Shown piece by piece: positions 36,272-42,938 of a stretch of DNA of 42,938 nucleotides. The position numbers and the translations under genes were made by a program. This DNA comes from Acidobacteriaceae bacterium (GTDB taxonomy: Bacteria > Acidobacteriota > Terriglobia > Terriglobales > Acidobacteriaceae). A model generated the notes under the pieces. That model saw only the letters and a program-made list of their open reading frames with translations, did not search any database and was not told the origin of the DNA. Numbering within the stretch: the stretch's first letter is position 1; every line of letters begins with the position of its first letter. The stretch is from NCBI GenBank assembly GCA_003166855.1, contig PMUM01000098.1:829-43766 (forward strand), read 5' to 3'.

Positions 36272-38299
36272 ATGCGAAAGCAACAATTGACAATGTTCGT
36301 ATCGGTGCTGGCGATGGCGGTGGCTGCGGTGGCGCAGACCCCGAACCAGCTCGATCGAGTCAACGTAGTCCGGAGCACGGACGACATCCGGGTCGAGATG
36401 AGCTCCCACGGCACACTCACGCCGAAGCTCAGCACTCTGGACTCGCCCGCTCGCGTGGTAGTGGACCTGCCGGAGACCGTAATGGCGACCGGACAGACCC
36501 GCATCGCGGTGGGCGCGGCTGGGGTCAAGGACGTGCGCATTGGCATGGACGGCCAGGCACATCCGACCACACGCATCGTCGTCGACCTCGACAAGGCTTG
36601 CGCCTACGAGTTGACGCCGGGCCCGGCAGGGAAGCTGGTGCTGACCCTGCACGCCAACGCGGTGGCCAAGGCCGCCCCTGAGGCACAGATAAAGACGGTT
36701 GCTGCGAGCTCGCCGGTTCCGGCCAGCCCGGCAGCAGTGGCTGAGGCTCCGAAGGCTACGGCCACGGATTCGAAGCCCACGGACTTTGTATTTGTCGAGC
36801 CTTCGTACCAGGCCAAGAACCAGGTTGCCGGCGACGTGAAGAAAGACGACGCCGAACCCACGGTTCGCGCCCAGGAAGCGGCGGAGAGGTTCTCGGACAA
36901 GACTGCCGCGGAACTGCTGCCCGTCAGCGCCCACGCAGCTCAGCAGAGCCAAACGACGATTACCCCTGCGGTGAACCTGGCGGCGGAGCAGAAAGCTCAA
37001 GCCGGACAGCAACCCGCCTCGACCGGTCCGAAGTACACCGGCGAGCCGATCTCGGTCAACCTGAAAGATGTCGACCTGAAAGACTTCTTCCGCCTCGTTC
37101 ACGAAATCAGCGGTCTGAACGTCGTGCTCGATCCTAATGTGCACGGCACGCTGACCGTGGTGCTCGATGACGTGCCGTGGGATCAGGCGCTCGACATCGT
37201 GCTCAAGAACAACGACCTGGCGCGTGAACTGGAAGGCAACGTGTTGCGCATCGCTACGGTGGAAACCCTGAAGCATGAAGCAGACGCCCGCCGAGCCCAG
37301 ATCGAATCCGAATCGCTGGCCGTGGAAAAAGTTTCGGTCACGCGCTTCCTGAGCTATGCTAAGGCGAAAGACGTCATTGTCACAGTAAAGAAATTCCTCT
37401 CGCAGCGCGGCGATGTGGTGGCGGATGATCGCACCAACGCCGTCATCATCAACGACATTCCGAAGACGATTCCGACCATCGACCGCCTGCTGACGCAGCT
37501 GGATCGCAAGACGCAGGAAGTTGAAATCGAAGCCCGTGTAGTGGCGGCGACGCGGCAGTTTGCCCGCGACATCGGCACGCAGCTTGGCTTCGGCTGGGGC
37601 AACGGCACGACCGCAATCGGCGGAAACGCCGCTGCGGGCAGCTCTCCGACCACGGCGGGCGGACTCACTCCTGGCTACATTACCGTGCCGGGAACTGGCA
37701 GCAGTACCACGGGATCTTCGATTCCATTGTTCTCGAACCTGGGGTCCACGTCGCCTTCGAGCGGCCTGACTTTCTTCAACGGCAGCAACACGGTGCGGAT
37801 TGACGCTGTCCTCTCGATGGCCGAGTCGCGCGGCTTGCTGAAAGTGCTCTCTCGTCCGCGGGTCGTAACCCAGAACAACATTCAAGCACTGGTGAAGCAG
37901 GGCGTGCGCGTGCCGATCGTGACGCAGGCGCAGTTGGGTGGTCCTCCGACCGTCACCTACGTCGACGCGTTCCTGCGGTTGACGGTGACTCCGCAGATCA
38001 CGTCGGAGAACACTATCTTCCTGAACGTGGACGTGGAAAACACCACTCCGAACTTCGGTCAGGAAGTACAGGGCAATCCGGAACTGATCACGCAGCAGGC
38101 CACTACGCAGGTGCTGGTGACCGATGGCGGCACGGTGGTGATCGGCGGCGTCATTCAGACGCAGAACTCGATCAACATCTCGCAAGTTCCGCTGCTCGGC
38201 AACCTGCCCTACCTGGGCAACCTGTTCAAGCACACGCAGGTCAACACCTCAAACCAGGAGCTGATTTTCTTCATCACGCCGCGAATCATCCAGACATAA
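36272..38299 (+). CDS. pilQ: Type IV pilus secretin PilQ
   Basis: 675 residues from ATG 36272 (GAGG seven bases upstream; a GTG at 36257 is less likely). Order: signal peptide (about 1-22, ending AVAQ); AMIN domain (about 27-125); variable linker; N0/STN-like domain (about 255-330, EPISVNLKDVDLKDFFRLVH to VPWDQALDIVLKNNDLAREL); N1/KH-like domain (about 355-415, FLSYAKAKDVIVTVKKFLSQ, RTNAVIINDIPKTIPTIDRL); and the secretin barrel domain (about 416-675, EVEIEARVVAATRQFARDIG, the gate with VPIVTQAQLGGPPTVTYVDA, and the closing VPLLGNLPYLGNLFKHTQVN then ELIFFITPRII). It forms the outer-membrane gated pore through which the pilus passes. Only one AMIN domain is present in PilQ, with a second, similar one in PilP. 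Confidence 0.95.
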   Translation: MRKQQLTMFVSVLAMAVAAVAQTPNQLDRVNVVRSTDDIRVEMSSHGTLTPKLSTLDSPARVVVDLPETVMATGQTRIAVGAAGVKDVRIGMDGQAHPTTRIVVDLDKACAYELTPGPAGKLVLTLHANAVAKAAPEAQIKTVAASSPVPASPAAVAEAPKATATDSKPTDFVFVEPSYQAKNQVAGDVKKDDAEPTVRAQEAAERFSDKTAAELLPVSAHAAQQSQTTITPAVNLAAEQKAQAGQQPASTGPKYTGEPISVNLKDVDLKDFFRLVHEISGLNVVLDPNVHGTLTVVLDDVPWDQALDIVLKNNDLARELEGNVLRIATVETLKHEADARRAQIESESLAVEKVSVTRFLSYAKAKDVIVTVKKFLSQRGDVVADDRTNAVIINDIPKTIPTIDRLLTQLDRKTQEVEIEARVVAATRQFARDIGTQLGFGWGNGTTAIGGNAAAGSSPTTAGGLTPGYITVPGTGSSTTGSSIPLFSNLGSTSPSSGLTFFNGSNTVRIDAVLSMAESRGLLKVLSRPRVVTQNNIQALVKQGVRVPIVTQAQLGGPPTVTYVDAFLRLTVTPQITSENTIFLNVDVENTTPNFGQEVQGNPELITQQATTQVLVTDGGTVVIGGVIQTQNSINISQVPLLGNLPYLGNLFKHTQVNTSNQELIFFITPRIIQT

Positions 38300-38336
38300 C
38301 AGCGTCAGACCTACCAGCGTAGTTCGAAGATTGAAG

Positions 38337-38385
38337 CCGCCGGTTTCCGCGACGAACCTGTCCCGGAACCGGCGGTTTTGCTTTT
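38337..38385 (+). terminator. Rho-independent terminator of the pilus operon
   Basis: CCGCCGGTTTCCG (38337-38349) pairs with CGGAACCGGCGG (38364-38375) with one bulged T, followed by TTTTGCTTTT. It lies 38 bases after the pilQ stop. Confidence 0.85.
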
Positions 38386-38430
38386 GGGGAGAACTCAGAA
38401 CTTCCTCCCGTTGCTGATAAACTTTCCGCA

Positions 38431-39519
38431 ATGAACTTTCCCGCGCGCCAGGCCAAGCTTCGCGAGCATCTCGCCACCACCCGGTTCGATGCCCTCCTCA
38501 TCAGCCATCTTCCAAACATTCGATATCTTTGCGGGTTTACCGGCAGCGCCGGACTGCTGCTCGTGGAGGAAGCAGGCAGCGTCTTTTTTACCGACGTCCG
38601 CTATGACACGCAAGCGCATGAAGAGGTGAAGGGCGCGAAGGTAGTGATTGCGAAGAAAGCAGTGCTGACTGCTCTGGGCGAGTTTCTCGAGGCGCGGCGC
38701 AAGCGGGCCCGGGGATGGACGATTGGGCTCGAGGCGGAGCATTTCACGATCGCTGAAAAGAAGCGCCTGACGCAGGTAACGCCTGCGGGAGTCCGGTTGA
38801 AGGACGCACCCTCCGTCGTCGAACGAGCGCGCATGATTAAGGATGGCGATGAGTTGAATCGGATCCGCGCTGCCGTGGTGTTGGGAGCGAAGTTGTTCGA
38901 CCGGGCAGAGGATGTGATACGTCCGGGCGTGAAGGAAACCGAAGTGGCGGCGGAGATGGAGTTGGCGGCGCGCCGGGGTGGGGCCGAGGAGATGTCGTTC
39001 CCAACGATCATTGCTTCGGGAGCGAGGTCGGCGCTGCCGCACGGACGAGCTTCGGACCAGGCAATCGCCCGCGGTGGGTTCGTGGTCTGCGACTTCGGTG
39101 TTATACTTTCAGGTTATTGTTCCGATCAGACGCGCACTGTGTGGGTAGGGCCTGTTCCAAAGGATGCCCGCCAGGCCTACGAGGCGGTGCGGGAGGCGCA
39201 GCAGGCTGGGATCGATGCCGTTCGGCCTGGTGTCGCGGTAGGCGAGGTCGACGCGGCAGCCCGTAAGGTATTGCGCAAGGCCGGGTTAGGGCGCTATTTT
39301 ACCCATTCCACCGGGCACGGTGTCGGGCTTGAAATCCACGAGTCCCCGCGAGTCGCGGACGGGCAGCGCGAGATTCTGCAGCCTGGTATGGTCATCACGA
39401 TCGAGCCGGGAGTATACTTCCCCGGCAAATGGGGCGTGAGGATCGAGGACATGGTGGCGGTTACCGCGAGCGGTTGTGAAGTGATGACGCCGACGAGCAA
39501 GGATTTTCTGGCAGTTTAG
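38431..39519 (+). CDS. Xaa-Pro aminopeptidase (M24B family)
   Basis: 362 residues. The N-terminal creatinase-like domain (about 1-135) has FDALLISHLPNIRYLCGFTG. The pita-bread catalytic domain (about 136-362) has all five metal ligands: Asp in VVCDFGVILSGY, Asp in YCSDQTRTVWVG, His in THSTGHGVGLEIHE, Glu in ITIEPGVYFPG and Glu in GVRIEDMVAVT. This is a two-metal (Mn/Zn) cytoplasmic peptidase cleaving the bond before Pro, closest to short PepQ/YpdF-type enzymes by length. It follows the pilus terminator, so it has its own promoter, and precedes accB. Confidence 0.92.
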   Translation: MNFPARQAKLREHLATTRFDALLISHLPNIRYLCGFTGSAGLLLVEEAGSVFFTDVRYDTQAHEEVKGAKVVIAKKAVLTALGEFLEARRKRARGWTIGLEAEHFTIAEKKRLTQVTPAGVRLKDAPSVVERARMIKDGDELNRIRAAVVLGAKLFDRAEDVIRPGVKETEVAAEMELAARRGGAEEMSFPTIIASGARSALPHGRASDQAIARGGFVVCDFGVILSGYCSDQTRTVWVGPVPKDARQAYEAVREAQQAGIDAVRPGVAVGEVDAAARKVLRKAGLGRYFTHSTGHGVGLEIHESPRVADGQREILQPGMVITIEPGVYFPGKWGVRIEDMVAVTASGCEVMTPTSKDFLAV

Positions 39520-39535
39520 TCTTCTTGAACTTTCA

Positions 39536-39563
39536 GCCGGGCAGGATTGAGGCCCGGCTTCTT
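39536..39563 (+). terminator. Hairpin GCCGGGC / GCCCGGC after the peptidase gene
   Basis: A seven-base stem (39536-39542 with 39552-39558) followed by TTCTTC. The T tract is imperfect, so termination may be partial before accB. Confidence 0.6.
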
Positions 39564-39631
39564 CGCGTGAGCCATGATCGGCTTGCAGGTCTGGCGCGCG
39601 AGATGTTGGCGAAGGGTCCCACCCTACACGA

Positions 39632-40132
39632 ATGAATCAAAAAGAGCTGAAAGAACTCATCGAGTTCCTCATCGAAAAGGACATTGCCGAGTTCGAATTG
39701 GAGCGTGGCGATGTCAAGGTCCGGATCAAGCGCGCCGGGGAGCATACGTTCGTCCACTCTCAGGCGGAGCCGCGCTTTTATGCGGTGCCTGCGGCCCCTG
39801 CGCTCGCGCCGGAATTGGGTGGCGTACCCGTAGTGGCCGCGCCGGTCGCCGCCGCCGCTCCGCCAGCCGCACCCGCTCCCGAAGAGGGGCTTCACATGGT
39901 GAAGTCTCCGATCGTTGGGACGTTCTACGAAGCTCCTTCGCCGGGCGCGCCTCCGTTCGTGAAGCCAGGAGACATGGTGGAACTGGGGCAAGTGCTCTGC
40001 ATCGTCGAGGCCATGAAACTGCTCAACGAGATTGAGTCGGACTATGCCGGGGAGATCGTCAAGAAGCTGGCGGTCAACGGCCAGCCGATCGAATACGGCC
40101 AGGACTTGTTTGTGATCCGGCCGAAGAAGTGA
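39632..40132 (+). CDS. accB: Biotin carboxyl carrier protein of acetyl-CoA carboxylase
   Basis: 166 residues, the usual size. The N-terminal helical part (about 1-40, KELKELIEFLIEKDIAEFEL) is typical of AccB; an Ala/Pro hinge follows (about 52-85), then the biotinyl domain (about 88-165) with the biotin-attachment motif EAMKL (Lys129) and the 'thumb'-containing APSPGAPPFVKPGD. It carries biotin between AccC and the carboxyltransferase AccAD in fatty-acid synthesis. It is followed by accC after 117 bases with a terminator between. Confidence 0.95.
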   Translation: MNQKELKELIEFLIEKDIAEFELERGDVKVRIKRAGEHTFVHSQAEPRFYAVPAAPALAPELGGVPVVAAPVAAAAPPAAPAPEEGLHMVKSPIVGTFYEAPSPGAPPFVKPGDMVELGQVLCIVEAMKLLNEIESDYAGEIVKKLAVNGQPIEYGQDLFVIRPKK

Positions 40133-40148
40133 ATCTAGGATAAATCTG

Positions 40149-40172
40149 GGCGCGCTCTGGGCGCGCCTTTTT
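40149..40172 (+). terminator. Rho-independent terminator GGCGCGC / GCGCGCC + T5 between accB and accC
   Basis: A seven-base stem (40149-40155 with 40161-40167) followed by TTTTT. It lies only 17 bases after the accB stop, so accC would depend on read-through or its own promoter. Confidence 0.8.
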
Positions 40173-40181
40173 GTGTCTGTT

Positions 40182-40220
40182 AGCTACGAGCCGCGAGCTG
40201 TGAGCCTTGATCTCGTAGCT
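40182..40220 (+). repeat. Inverted repeat AGCTACGAG / CTCGTAGCT before accC
   Basis: Perfect nine-base arms (40182-40190 and 40212-40220) with inner GAGCTGTGAGC. Type of dispersed 'agctacgagc' repeat. It ends 30 bases before the accC start. Confidence 0.55.
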
Positions 40221-40249
40221 CAAAGCTCATAGCATGTGGCTTTTTCCTC

Positions 40250-41605
40250 ATGTTCAAGAAGATCCTGATTGCCAACCGTGGAGAGATTGCACTGCGTGTG
40301 ATCTGCGCATGCAAGGAACTGGGCATCCGCACGGTCGCCATTTACAGCGAGGCGGACCGCAACTCGCTGCACGTCCGCTTTGCCGATGAGGCTATCTGCA
40401 TTGGACCGCCGCAGCTCGCGCTGAGCTATTTGAATATTCCTGCCGTCATCAGTGCGGCCGAGATCGCCAACGTCGAGGCGGTGCATCCCGGCTACGGACT
40501 GCTGGCGGAAAACGCCAACTTTGCCGAAGTGTGCGAGACCAGCGGGATCAAGTTCATTGGTCCGCGGCCCGAAGTGACCCGCCTGATGGGCGAGAAGGAA
40601 AAAGCTCGCGCTGCGATGAAGCGCGCAGGCGTGCCGATTCTGCCCGGCTCGGATGGAATCATTGCTTCCGACGGCGAGGCGGTGGAGTGGGCTCGGCAAG
40701 TCGGCTTCCCGGTGATCGTGAAAGCGTCTGCGGGAGGCGGAGGACGCGGCATGCGCGTCGTCCGCAACGAAGAAGAATTGCCGGGGCTATTCAAGGCTGC
40801 GCAGGCGGAAGCGGCGGGCGCGTTCGGCAACGGCGATCTCTACATGGAGAAGTACGTCGAGCATCCACGACACATAGAGTTTCAAGTGCTGGCCGACGAG
40901 CACGGCAACGTGGTCAGCCTGGGCGAGCGCGAGTGTTCCATCCAGCGCCGCCATCAGAAGTTGCTGGAGGAATCACCTTCCACGCAGGTTACGCCCCAAC
41001 TGCGCGATGAGATTGGCGCCGTCCTGTGCAAGTCACTGGCGGAGATCGGGTACAGCAATGCCGGTACCATTGAATTCCTGATGGATCAGGACCGCAGGCT
41101 GCATTTCATCGAGATGAACACCCGCATTCAGGTGGAGCACCCGGTCACGGAAATGGTTACGGACGTCGACCTGGTGAAGAGCCAGATCATGATCGCTGCC
41201 GGAGCGCACATGCGGGACGTTCTGCAGGGGCCGATTGTTCATCGCGGACACGCGATCGAGTGCCGCATCAACGCGGAGCATCCCGAGAAGTTCACGCCGT
41301 CGGCAGGGAAGATTACCGCGTTCCATCCTCCGGGCGGAACCGGAGTGCGCGTCGACACGGCGGCTTATGCGGAAGGTGTGATCCCACCATATTACGACTC
41401 ACTGATTGCCAAGCTGATCGTACGCGGAAAAGACCGCAGCGAGGCCGTGTCCCGCATGGCGCGGGCGCTCGAGATGTTCATTGTCGAGGGCATATACACG
41501 ACCATTCCGCTGCACCGCAAGATTCTGGCGGATGAAGACTTCCGGGCAGGGAAGATCGATACCGGATTCATTGAGCGTTTTCTGAAGAAGAACGGGCACA
41601 CGTAG
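40250..41605 (+). CDS. accC: Biotin carboxylase subunit of acetyl-CoA carboxylase
   Basis: 451 residues, full length. N-terminal PreATP-grasp domain ([39 protein letters not shown]), ATP-grasp domain (about 115-320: the Gly-rich loop [69 protein letters not shown] with the catalytic Glu/Asn/Arg set) and C-terminal domain (about 335-445, [20 protein letters not shown]). It carboxylates biotin on AccB using ATP and bicarbonate. accA and accD are not in the window, as is common. Confidence 0.96.
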   Translation: MFKKILIANRGEIALRVICACKELGIRTVAIYSEADRNSLHVRFADEAICIGPPQLALSYLNIPAVISAAEIANVEAVHPGYGLLAENANFAEVCETSGIKFIGPRPEVTRLMGEKEKARAAMKRAGVPILPGSDGIIASDGEAVEWARQVGFPVIVKASAGGGGRGMRVVRNEEELPGLFKAAQAEAAGAFGNGDLYMEKYVEHPRHIEFQVLADEHGNVVSLGERECSIQRRHQKLLEESPSTQVTPQLRDEIGAVLCKSLAEIGYSNAGTIEFLMDQDRRLHFIEMNTRIQVEHPVTEMVTDVDLVKSQIMIAAGAHMRDVLQGPIVHRGHAIECRINAEHPEKFTPSAGKITAFHPPGGTGVRVDTAAYAEGVIPPYYDSLIAKLIVRGKDRSEAVSRMARALEMFIVEGIYTTIPLHRKILADEDFRAGKIDTGFIERFLKKNGHT

Positions 41606-41716
41606 GCGGACGCATTCGTCCGCCCCGCGGAGCCAGGTGGCGTTAACAATGCAGGAAGTGGTCTCGTCGTCAGCGTTTCTCGGATTGGCCCCTCGGACGA
41701 ATGCGTCCGGGGCTAC
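41605..41716. repeat. Inverted pair of GGACGCATTCGTCC hairpins
   Basis: GGCGGACG-CATT-CGTCCGCC (41605-41624, directly on the accC stop) and CGGACG-AATG-CGTCCG (41694-41709) are reverse complements of each other in their cores and bracket about 70 bases. Each also folds alone. They end in CCCC and GGGGC edges, like a small MITE. The first hairpin could aid termination after accC, although it lacks a T tract. Confidence 0.6.
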
Positions 41717-41741
41717 GTGATTCAGGCACCTTCAGCATGCC

Positions 41742-42356
41742 ATGATTTCCCTTCCGCGCCTCTACGCCATTATCGATTCATCCGCTGGTATGTCGACTCA
41801 GGACTTGCTTGCGTACGCGGATGAACTGGCCGCCGCCGGGTGCCCGCTGCTGCAGTACCGCAATAAGAGCGGGAATGCCCGCGTCATGCTTGAGCAGGCG
41901 CGGGCCGTGAAGAAGCATCTTGGCGACTCCGTGCGGTTGATCATGAATGACCGGTCGGACTTGTGCCTGGCTGCCAAGTTCGATGGCGTGCACGTCGGGC
42001 AGGAGGATTTGTCTCCAGAGTCTGTGTGCAAGATCATTGGGCCGGAGCGCTGGCTGGGAGTCTCGACGCACAATCCAGAGCAACTGAACGAGGCGGATCG
42101 GACGCCCGCCGACTACCTAGCCATCGGGCCGGTGTTTGCCACGTCCAGCAAAGAAAGGCCCGATCCCGTGGTTGGCCTAGAAGGGGTGAGCCGGGCCCGG
42201 CAGTTAACTCGCAAGCCATTGGTGGCGATTGGGGGAATTACGCGAGCGAACGCTGCCTCCGTCATAGAGGCCGGGGCAGACTCGGTCGCTGTGATATCCG
42301 ATCTGTTACGGGAGCCGCGGAAATCAGCAGAGGAATTTTTCCGCATTCTGAGGTAA
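41742..42356 (+). CDS. thiE: Thiamine-phosphate synthase ThiE
   Basis: 204 residues, typical length. TIM-barrel markers: LYAIID at the start, CPLLQYRNKSGNARVMLEQA, the diphosphate-binding RLIMNDRSDLCLAAKFDGVHVGQEDL split over two strands, LGVSTHNPEQ, DYLAIGPVFATSSKERPDPV and LVAIGGI. It joins the thiazole phosphate and HMP pyrophosphate units to make thiamine phosphate. No other thi gene or THI-box riboswitch is adjacent; I looked upstream and saw only the repeat pair. The ribosome site is weak. Confidence 0.9.
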   Translation: MISLPRLYAIIDSSAGMSTQDLLAYADELAAAGCPLLQYRNKSGNARVMLEQARAVKKHLGDSVRLIMNDRSDLCLAAKFDGVHVGQEDLSPESVCKIIGPERWLGVSTHNPEQLNEADRTPADYLAIGPVFATSSKERPDPVVGLEGVSRARQLTRKPLVAIGGITRANAASVIEAGADSVAVISDLLREPRKSAEEFFRILR

Positions 42357-42390
42357 AGTTCTGAGGCATCGCGACGGCTCGCTTTTCGAT

Positions 42391-42513
42391 TGTCATCCTG
42401 AGCGGAGCGAAGAGCCCGCCCTGAGCCTGTCGAAGGGACCTATGCATCCTGCCGCGCACCGGCCAGTTGCATAGGTCCTTCGTCGGGCAAACGGCGCCCT
42501 CCTCAGGATGACA
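42391..42513. repeat. 123-bp MITE-like element with 12-bp terminal inverted repeats
   Basis: Ends TGTCATCCTGAG (42391-42402) and CTCAGGATGACA (42502-42513) are perfect reverse complements. A nested inverted repeat, AAGGGACCTATGCA against TGCATAGGTCCTT, sits inside. No coding potential. It lies between thiE and the permease gene. Confidence 0.75.
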
Positions 42514-42559
42514 AACAAGTGGCTGATTGGCGACCAATGACGTACGTTTCGGAGGCTTC

Positions 42560-42938
42560 CTGAGTACACCGACAACGCGGCCACCCGCAGGCAGCGACTG
42601 GGACATTCACAGTCATCAGGATCAGGAACTGGTCCAGGGTCTCGGCCTGACCAGCGCCACCATGCTGGTCATCGGCTCGATGATCGGCTCCGGCATCTTT
42701 ATTGTGTCGGCGGAAATTTCTCGGGAAGTCGACTCGCCCGCGCTGCTGATTGGCGCCTGGGCAATTGCCGGATTCATGACTATCGTGGCTGCGCTCAGCT
42801 ATGGCGAGTTGGCCGCCATGATGCCGCGGGCCGGTGGACAGTATGTTTATCTGCGCGAGTCACTCGGGCCGCTGTGGGGATTTCTCTACGGCTGGACATT
42901 GTTCCTGGTCATTCAAACCGGGACCATCGCCGCGGTCG
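42560..42938 (+). CDS. APC-family amino acid permease, N-terminal part (runs off window)
   Basis: The frame is open from about 42529 to the end, and the protein is cut by the window edge at 126 codons. There is no ATG at the right place; CTG 42560 (then AGT ACA CCG) lies four bases after GGAGG and is the best start. An in-frame TTG at 42529 has no ribosome site, and the first in-frame ATG falls inside helix 1. After a hydrophilic tail comes ELVQGLGLTSATMLVIGSMI with GSGIFIV, the unwound first helix of APC transporters that holds substrate in the G-S-G-I-F motif. Helix 2 (SPALLIGAWAIAGFMTIVAA), then SYGELAAMMPRAGGQYVYLR and the start of helix 3 (LGPLWGFLYGWTLFLVIQTG) follow. It is an inner-membrane amino-acid transporter; the substrate is unknown. 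Confidence 0.85.
   Translation, partial: MSTPTTRPPAGSDWDIHSHQDQELVQGLGLTSATMLVIGSMIGSGIFIVSAEISREVDSPALLIGAWAIAGFMTIVAALSYGELAAMMPRAGGQYVYLRESLGPLWGFLYGWTLFLVIQTGTIAAV

Noticed and set aside
36221-38233. 670-codon open frame on the minus strand
   Set aside because: It is antisense to pilQ over its whole length, has no ribosome site or domain, and is rich in Arg, Val and His as shadow frames of GC-rich genes are.

Overview
This is GC-rich bacterial DNA that I read as an Acidobacteriota chromosome, probably class Terriglobia, the 'Koribacter'-like side of the phylum. The grounds are family-level recognition, with no database search. There are two orphan MacB/FtsX-type permeases of the ADOP kind ('acidobacterial duplicated orphan permease'), a secreted carboxypeptidase-regulatory-like repeat protein, futalosine-pathway menaquinone synthesis (MqnC), a pilMNOPQ - Xaa-Pro peptidase - accB - accC gene order, and many short palindromic repeats between genes. 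There are no rRNA or tRNA genes, no CRISPR array and no intact insertion sequence.

Layout. 1-1990 (minus): a four-gene operon (small membrane protein, DCC/DUF393 thiol protein, TetR regulator, NmrA-like reductase) driven by a near-consensus sigma-70 promoter flanked by two copies of TTGAAC-N2-GTTCAA. 2.0-5.25 kb: repeats, then an ADOP permease behind an apparent sigma-54 promoter and an upstream activator palindrome. 5.6-7.6 kb: mqnC and a HugZ-like FMN/heme protein. 7.65-9.4 kb (minus): an ArnT-like glycosyltransferase with a frameshift near its end. 9.5-13 kb: two zinc-ribbon proteins, a secreted alpha/beta hydrolase, and a paralogue made only of the hydrolase's N-terminal repeats. 13-14.1 kb (minus): an sdpRI-type repressor/immunity pair. 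14.3-23 kb: secreted repeat protein, pilin-like secreted protein, LuxR-type regulator with a degenerate receiver, SYLF protein, LpxL-like acyltransferase, second ADOP permease with the same regulatory signature as the first, and an RDD protein. 23.3-28.9 kb: argD, alpha/beta hydrolase, DedA, a small secreted protein, two tandem outer-membrane barrel paralogues and DoxX (these last three all starting with TTG). 29.2-31.9 kb: a Tyr/Gly-rich repeat protein followed by a secreted protein with a SmpA/BamE-like tail. 32.2-38.4 kb: a structured leader, an excisionase-type HTH gene and the type IV pilus assembly genes pilM-N-O-P-Q. 38.4-42.4 kb: Xaa-Pro peptidase, accB, accC, thiE. 42.56 kb to the end: the start of an APC-family amino-acid permease.

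How the genes work together. PilM/N/O/P form the inner-membrane alignment complex that connects to the PilQ secretin. AccB and AccC are the biotin carrier and biotin carboxylase of acetyl-CoA carboxylase (AccA/D lie elsewhere). The SdpR-like repressor and SdpI-like membrane protein form a self-contained immunity/sensing pair. The TetR operon looks autoregulated.

The strongest new signals are regulatory: (i) the double TetR-type operator around the first promoter; (ii) a shared TGTCCGCTCnTGGACA palindrome plus a CCGGACA half-site and a GG-N10-GC promoter in front of both ADOP permeases, which suggests one sigma-54/enhancer-binding-protein regulon; (iii) a leader with mutually exclusive hairpins in front of the pilus operon. 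At least seven families of intergenic palindromes are scattered through the window.
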